From Lentisphaerota bacterium (GTDB taxonomy: Bacteria; Verrucomicrobiota; Lentisphaeria; Oligosphaerales; Oligosphaeraceae), in contig JAAZIY010000316.1 of NCBI GenBank assembly GCA_012800625.1, positions 1 through 9,332 of the forward strand: a DNA stretch of 9,332 nt, written 5' to 3'. The notes under the pieces were generated by a model. That model was given only the letters and a program-made list of their open reading frames with translations, was not told the DNA's origin and searched no databases. A program made the position numbers and the translations under genes. Positions 5,606 through 9,332 of this stretch are shown in pieces (position 1 is the stretch's first letter; every line of letters starts with the position of its first letter).

Positions 5606-8281
5606 ATGCCTGAAAACTCCAGCACAGTTTCTGAGCCGCCCGAGCCGCGGCGGCGTCTTTTTCTTCTGGCCGGCAAATTTTGGGCTTTTTTCTTTGCCCT
5701 GGGCAATTTATGCCTGCTGGCTTTGCTTCTGCTGCTTATATTTTTGCCTGGCGCGGTGGAAAAACAGGTCAACAAGGTATTAGCCGAGCTTAACCGCGAC
5801 GGCGCGCTCAGCCTGCAGGTCAAGCACATTGGCTTATTCAACAGCGACTTCGCCTTCCAGGCCCTGCAAGACCAGGAAGAGGACAAGGAGGCTCTGCGCA
5901 TCGTCTCCTTTCGCCTGGAATATGGCCCTTTCGAGATACTGAAGCGCCGCATACGCCGCATACAGATCAGCGGAGTCAGCCTGTGCCTGGACCTCAGCGG
6001 CGAGGGTCCCCTGCTGCCTCTGCTCGAACTGCTGCCAGCCAGTCAGCCCAAGGACAGCGCGCAGGAGCCGCGCCCGCTCGCGGAAATCGTACAAAACCTG
6101 CCGTTCAGCTTCAAGCATCTGCTGCTCGACGGGAGTCTGCTTTTATACACTGGTCAAGAGGAGTTCCCAGTCGCCTGCTACGCCAATATACACTGCGCTG
6201 CCCCGGGGCACTGGACCTATGTGTTCAAAACCCGAAACTCGCTCAACAGCCTGGTGAGCTACGGTATCTGCGCTTTCGACCAGGAACAAATCAATGGCAA
6301 GCTCCTGCTTAACGGACAAAGCGCATTTTTGCCCAACAGCTTGAAAGAGCGACTGCCTGAGGGTCTGGATTTCAGTCTGCAAGGCCTAGGCTCCTACAGC
6401 CTGGACCTGAACAAACCCAAACAAAGCAGCATACAGGCCGAACTCGATTGCCTGTGGAAATATAAGCATGATGAACTAAAAATCGAGTCGGAGTCGGAAG
6501 TACGGCTGCAACTGCAGGAAGGCAGGGCCGCCGCCCAGGTCTCCGCCATACAAGGAAGCTACTCCGGCTACGACTTCGCGTTGGAAGACATCAAGCTTGA
6601 GCAGCCTTTACAGGCCAGGCTCGAGCTGAGTGGCCAGCTCAAACTCAGAGCGCTTCAACAGGCCTTGTTGACAGCAGAGCTGAAGCTGCAAAAAAGCGCT
6701 GAGCTGCTAAAGTTGACTGTACGTCAAAAACCCGAGCAAGCTATCAATGCACTGGAATTCTACCATGCGGGGATGAATATAAACAGTAGCATCAAGGCAC
6801 TGGAGGCCGAGTTGAACCTGGACGCTGAGCTGGCCTACCAGGCCGAGCTGGAATTAGGCGTAAGCAGCCTGCAGCAGGGGGAAATGCAGGCCGAAAGCCA
6901 AAGCGCAAAACTGCAGCTGCAGGGAAAAAACGGCAGTCTTAAGCTCAATGCCGATTTTCGAGGCCTGCTCCTGCAGCTTGCCAGCCAGCTAAAGGCTCAG
7001 GCGGCAGAGTTGGGCGCCACAGTCAGCCTGAACCAGGGCTGCTGGCAGGGAAATTGCATCCTGCCACAGGGCAGCGTACAACTGCCCGAGCAGGAGATTG
7101 AGGCAGAATTCAATGCCGAACTGCCTCTGCTCTGGCCATTGCCTGAGGCCGAGACCCAAGGCGGCAGCCTCAATATCAGCCGGCTCCTCTGGCAAAAAAA
7201 CAGTCTGGCCGACTTGCAAGGAGGCTTTACCCTGAGCAAAGATGCGCTCAGCTATGCGGCTGCAAGCCAGCTCTGCGGCCTGCAAGCCCAGCTATACGCA
7301 GAGTGCTTCCCCTTCGCTAAAAAGCAACAGCCCTGGCTGAAATGCCGCCTGGAACTGCCTGAGCAGGACTTTGACCTCGAGCAACTGCCGCCAAAGCTGC
7401 TGCCGCAAATGCAGGACTTCCAGGCCAAGGCCAGCCTGATACTGAATGCCAGCTACGAATACGGTGCAGGCGGCGGCAGGGGCGAGGCCAGTCTCAGACT
7501 GAAAAACGGAGAATTAAGCAATAATGAGAAAAACCTCGCGCTGCAAGGCATAAGAATCAACTTCGAGATGCCCGACCTGCCCAGACTGCACAGCGCCGGC
7601 AACCAGCTGCTCGCCTTCCAAAGCCTGGCACTGGACAACATCGCGGTCAACTCCGGAAGACTGCGCTTCCGCATGGAAGCGCCCAGCGCCTGGCATATCG
7701 AGGGACTGAGCCTGAAGTGGTGCGAGGGCAACCTGAAAATGGAGTCGGCCCGCATCAATCCGGAAAACCGCCGCAGCGTCTTTAATTTCCATTGCGACCG
7801 CCTGCGGCTCTCAGCATTGCTGCAACAGCTCGGGGTCGGCCTGGACCAGGGTGAGGGACGCATCAGCGGCAGCCTGCCAATCAGCTTCTCAGAGCGCGGC
7901 CTGCGCGTTCGCGACGCCTTCCTCTACTCAACCCCGGGCGAGACCGGCAGCATCAAACTGCGCCCCAGCGCAGGCATCGCCGCCGGTGCGGCAGCCTCCA
8001 CCCAGCTCTCCTTCGCACTGGCCGCTTTAGCCAACTTCGATTATGAATGGGTGAAGCTCAATATGAACAGCGAAAAAGAAATGCTCAAAATCCAGCTTGC
8101 CAGCAATGGGCGCCCGCAAGACAAGCTATATTACATTCCCAAGGATGGCAGCCTGGAGCATTCCGAGCTGGCAAATGAATTCACCGGGCTGATGTTGAAC
8201 CTGAATTTGAACATACCCCTAGAGAGCAGCATCAAGTTCTACCAGGATCTGCAAAAGAAAATCCAGCCGGGCGGCGAATAA
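5606..8281 (+). CDS. ydbH: YdbH-like AsmA-family intermembrane phospholipid transport protein
   Basis: Probably the inner-membrane-anchored partner of a bridge that carries phospholipid across the periplasm; E. coli YdbH does this redundantly with TamB and YhdP. Length is 891 residues against about 879 in E. coli. A short basic cytosolic tail (RRR at 15-17) precedes one membrane helix at about 25-47; the rest would be periplasmic. The long middle is rich in Leu, Gln and Ala with alternating polar and hydrophobic residues, as expected for a beta-groove. The C-terminal YdbH domain (formerly called dicarboxylate transport) is the most recognisable part: RLRLSALLQQLGVG around 733-746, GRISGSLPISF near 750-760, and TPGETGSIKLRP near 775-786. 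The ATG has no strong Shine-Dalgarno but is the only good start after an in-frame stop at 5543. The downstream ynbE- and ydbL-like genes strongly support the call; sequence similarity over the middle is low. Confidence 0.78.
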   Translation: MPENSSTVSEPPEPRRRLFLLAGKFWAFFFALGNLCLLALLLLLIFLPGAVEKQVNKVLAELNRDGALSLQVKHIGLFNSDFAFQALQDQEEDKEALRIVSFRLEYGPFEILKRRIRRIQISGVSLCLDLSGEGPLLPLLELLPASQPKDSAQEPRPLAEIVQNLPFSFKHLLLDGSLLLYTGQEEFPVACYANIHCAAPGHWTYVFKTRNSLNSLVSYGICAFDQEQINGKLLLNGQSAFLPNSLKERLPEGLDFSLQGLGSYSLDLNKPKQSSIQAELDCLWKYKHDELKIESESEVRLQLQEGRAAAQVSAIQGSYSGYDFALEDIKLEQPLQARLELSGQLKLRALQQALLTAELKLQKSAELLKLTVRQKPEQAINALEFYHAGMNINSSIKALEAELNLDAELAYQAELELGVSSLQQGEMQAESQSAKLQLQGKNGSLKLNADFRGLLLQLASQLKAQAAELGATVSLNQGCWQGNCILPQGSVQLPEQEIEAEFNAELPLLWPLPEAETQGGSLNISRLLWQKNSLADLQGGFTLSKDALSYAAASQLCGLQAQLYAECFPFAKKQQPWLKCRLELPEQDFDLEQLPPKLLPQMQDFQAKASLILNASYEYGAGGGRGEASLRLKNGELSNNEKNLALQGIRINFEMPDLPRLHSAGNQLLAFQSLALDNIAVNSGRLRFRMEAPSAWHIEGLSLKWCEGNLKMESARINPENRRSVFNFHCDRLRLSALLQQLGVGLDQGEGRISGSLPISFSERGLRVRDAFLYSTPGETGSIKLRPSAGIAAGAAASTQLSFALAALANFDYEWVKLNMNSEKEMLKIQLASNGRPQDKLYYIPKDGSLEHSELANEFTGLMLNLNLNIPLESSIKFYQDLQKKIQPGGE

Positions 8282-8446
8282 GCTCACCATAGAATAATAA
8301 TCGCGGTTTTACGTTGCATATTATGACGAAGCTCTATAAAGCCAGTACCTTGGCTCCAAAGCTTACAGCCCTGGGCTGACCGGCAACAAAAAACCCAAAG
8401 TTTTTTAAAGCCATATCAACCCGCAAACTCAGAAAGGAACCCCGAC
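8282..8446. other. Gap between ydbH and the lipoprotein gene
   Basis: This 165-bp spacer holds no gene. A weak AT-stem inverted repeat is present (AAAAAAC at 8388-8394, GTTTTTT at 8400-8406), along with a short CAGCC/GGCTG hairpin near 8367-8379 and a poor promoter candidate (TTGCAT at 8314-8319, TATAAA at 8335-8340, only 15 bp apart). The stretch may let the two small genes be expressed apart from ydbH, but the evidence is thin. Confidence 0.4.
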
Positions 8447-8653
8447 ATGCCCAAACGCACTTTTTTTCTGTTGCCCCTGCTTGCCGCGGCTCTTTTGAGC
8501 ACCAGCGCCTGCCTGCGCAGCAGTCACGAGATCAAGACTGAAAGCGAGATCAAGCCCATCAAAATCGAACCGATACACATCACTATTGACATCAATGTGA
8601 AAATTGACAAGGCGCTTGACGACTTCTTCGGCGACATTGACGAGGCTAACTGA
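8447..8653 (+). CDS. ynbE: YnbE-like small outer-membrane lipoprotein
   Basis: A 68-residue lipoprotein, near the roughly 60 residues of E. coli YnbE. A lysine-arginine start and hydrophobic stretch (6-18) lead to a lipobox ending STSAC, so C22 is the predicted lipidated residue. The mature part holds the family signature: PIKIEPIHITIDINVKID (38-55) is a single long beta-strand with alternating residues, followed by a short acidic tail. In E. coli this strand is thought to extend the beta-groove of YdbH at the outer membrane. Its place after ydbH supports the call. A good site (AAAGGA) lies eight bases ahead of the ATG. The gene ends in tandem in-frame stops TGA TAA (8651-8656), and the next gene follows after 20 bp, so it is clearly co-transcribed with ydbL. 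Confidence 0.85.
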   Translation: MPKRTFFLLPLLAAALLSTSACLRSSHEIKTESEIKPIKIEPIHITIDINVKIDKALDDFFGDIDEAN

Positions 8654-8673
8654 TAAAGACCTAGGAGAATATC

Positions 8674-9054
8674 ATGAAAAATATACTTGCCCTGCTCTGC
8701 CTATTTGCTTTCTGCCTGCCATTTTACGCCGTCGAGCTTAATGCCCAGGATGCGCAAAGCATCAAGCAAAATATGGTCAAACGCCTGCCGCGCATCAACG
8801 AATTGAAAAAAAAGGGACTGATAGGCGAAACCCACAAGGGATATCTGGGCGCGGTCAAGGCCAGCCTGCCCGCCGCCGAGCGCAAGCTCATGGACGAGGA
8901 GAACGCCGACCGCAAAAAAGTCTACGAGGCCATTGCCAAACAGCAAGGCTCCAGCCCCATCCTGGTCGGGGAGCGTCGCGCCAAAACCCTCTTCTCGCAG
9001 GCCAAAAGCGGCGAGTTCCTGCAGGAGAACAACGGCAACTGGCGACAAAAATAA
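8674..9054 (+). CDS. ydbL: YdbL-like periplasmic protein (DUF1318)
   Basis: A 126-residue secreted protein; E. coli YdbL is about 108. A signal peptide (1-24, probable cut after LNA) precedes the DUF1318 domain. Family landmarks are KKKGLIGETHKGYLGAVKA (45-63), in which GETxxGYL is typical, the N-A-D-R-K motif near 77-81, and a C-terminal block with AKSGEFLQENNGNWRQK (110-126) like the E. coli ending. YdbL is thought to modulate YnbE assembly with YdbH in the periplasm. The start has AGGAG six bases ahead. The extra length lies between the signal peptide and the GETxxGYL motif (about 25-44). Signal-peptide cysteines C9 and C14 do not form a lipobox, so this is a soluble protein. Confidence 0.88.
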   Translation: MKNILALLCLFAFCLPFYAVELNAQDAQSIKQNMVKRLPRINELKKKGLIGETHKGYLGAVKASLPAAERKLMDEENADRKKVYEAIAKQQGSSPILVGERRAKTLFSQAKSGEFLQENNGNWRQK

Positions 9055-9088
9055 GCCCCTGCAAAAAGACGACAGAAAAGCCCATGAA

Positions 9089-9150
9089 CCACAAAGGCAC
9101 ACGAAGGGGGAGGACACGAAAGGACACGAAGAGACACGAAGGCACACTAA
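9089..9150 (-). repeat. Decamer array 5, downstream of ydbL
   Basis: After a degenerate start (accacaaaggcacacgaagg) come four contiguous 10-bp units at 9111-9150: aggacacgaa twice, gagacacgaa and ggcacactaa. This is the complement of the array 1 and 4 unit. It begins about 35 bp after the ydbL stop and abuts the 15-bp-stem palindrome at 9152. An open frame across it translates the repeat and is not a gene. Confidence 0.85.
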
Positions 9151-9151
9151 G

Positions 9152-9184
9152 GGCTTATGCGGCGCCTGCGGCGCCGCATAAGCC
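9152..9184. terminator. Perfect 15-bp-stem palindrome, possible terminator
   Basis: GGCTTATGCGGCGCC (9152-9166) pairs perfectly with 9170-9184 around a TGC loop. It lies about 100 bp after the ydbL stop. The stem is long and GC-rich, but no T-tract follows on either strand: the plus strand continues gcttgcccgtttt. It could be a bidirectional terminator, an mRNA-end stabiliser or a REP-like element. The last two bases overlap the start of the 73-bp repeat. Confidence 0.5.
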
Positions 9185-9254
9185 GCTTGCCCGTTTTGGT
9201 TTGTTGGGAAAAGGAGCCGGACAAAACAGAAAAACCCGATGAAATAGCATAAAA
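9183..9254 (+). repeat. 73-bp interspersed direct repeat, right copy
   Basis: Same orientation as the copy at 71-143, one base shorter, about 94% identical by eye. Here it directly follows the palindrome, whereas the left copy follows a different sequence, so the repeat boundary at ccgcttgcc is well defined. Confidence 0.85.
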
Positions 9255-9282
9255 ACCTGCTTTTTTCCCGGAAAATGTGTCT

Positions 9283-9312
9283 TTGCCATGGCGCGAAGCG
9301 CCATACTATAAT
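9283..9312 (+). promoter_or_regulatory. Possible promoter with palindromic spacer
   Basis: TTGCCA (9283-9288) and a perfect TATAAT (9307-9312) are 18 bp apart. The spacer is almost wholly occupied by the palindrome ATGGCGC-GAA-GCGCCAT (9288-9304). Transcription would begin near 9319 and leave the window rightward, so no gene can be attached to it. Confidence 0.35.
9288..9304. repeat. GCGCGAAGCGC palindrome, copy 2
   Basis: A perfect seven-base stem (ATGGCGC/GCGCCAT) with a GAA loop, containing the 11-mer at 9291-9301. Its centre is GCGAAGC, a DNA heptamer known to form an unusually stable mini-hairpin. Confidence 0.65.
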
Positions 9313-9320
9313 AACCCTAG

Positions 9321-9332
9321 GCGCGAAGCGCG
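9321..9332. repeat. GCGCGAAGCGC palindrome, copy 3 (cut by window end)
   Basis: The same 11-mer at 9321-9331, 30 bp after copy 2 start to start. The window ends one base later, so its full stem and any further copies cannot be seen. Confidence 0.55.

Noticed and set aside
7453..7863. A 136-codon minus-strand frame inside ydbH
   Set aside because: Antisense to the YdbH-like frame, serine/leucine/proline/arginine-rich with no domain, and no ribosome binding logic.
186..9150. CRISPR array or integron attC sites as an explanation for the repeats
   Set aside because: Units are 10 bp and contiguous with no spacers, and the arrays are not inverted-repeat sites with attC-like core ends; no cas or integrase gene is present.
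8933..9181. An 82-codon plus-strand frame overlapping ydbL and running through array 5
   Set aside because: Its first half is out of frame with ydbL and its second half is a literal translation of the decamer repeat and palindrome.

Overview
The window shows ordinary bacterial coding DNA from a Gram-negative (diderm) bacterium. It has a lipoprotein, a signal-peptide protein and a YdbH-type intermembrane protein, all of which presuppose an outer membrane. The mix of a divergent, apparently cytosolic GH20-type hexosaminidase, a PVC-style Gfo/Idh/MocA dehydrogenase and GTGTC-type decamer repeats between genes would fit a Lentisphaerota/Verrucomicrobiota-like organism. That placement is inference, not something the sequence proves. 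No tRNA, rRNA, CRISPR array or transposase was seen.

Left block, minus strand (about 5229 down to 237), in transcription order: a Gfo/Idh/MocA dehydrogenase, epmA (EF-P beta-lysine ligase, GTG start), a SIS-domain phosphosugar-binding protein of the COG4821/PRK02947 type, and a GH20 beta-N-acetylhexosaminidase-like protein whose start is best placed at an ATG with a good Shine-Dalgarno at 2129. Three of the four fit (amino)sugar catabolism: the hydrolase would release amino sugar, the SIS protein would act on a phosphorylated amino sugar, and the dehydrogenase would oxidise a sugar or inositol. EpmA belongs to translation-factor modification and looks like a passenger.

Right block, plus strand (5606 to 9054): three genes matching the Escherichia coli ydbH-ynbE-ydbL set in order and type. 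They are a large AsmA-like inner-membrane-anchored protein, a tiny lipoprotein and a small secreted DUF1318 protein. In E. coli this set helps form an intermembrane bridge that moves phospholipid to the outer membrane. A near-consensus promoter (TTGACA, 17 bp, TATACT) lies about 260 bp upstream of ydbH, giving a predicted leader of about 250 nt.

Intergenic DNA is the most unusual part. Arrays of a 10-bp unit (CTTCGTGTCC-like, or its complement) with exact 10-bp spacing occur at five of the six gene-block boundaries: 186-215, 2201-2220, 3093-3124, 5410-5449 and 9089-9150. They come with companion motifs. A 73-bp direct repeat lies near both window ends (71-143 and 9183-9254). A perfect 15-bp-stem palindrome (9152-9184) and three copies of the 11-mer GCGCGAAGCGC add further structure, one of them inside the spacer of a possible promoter at the right edge.
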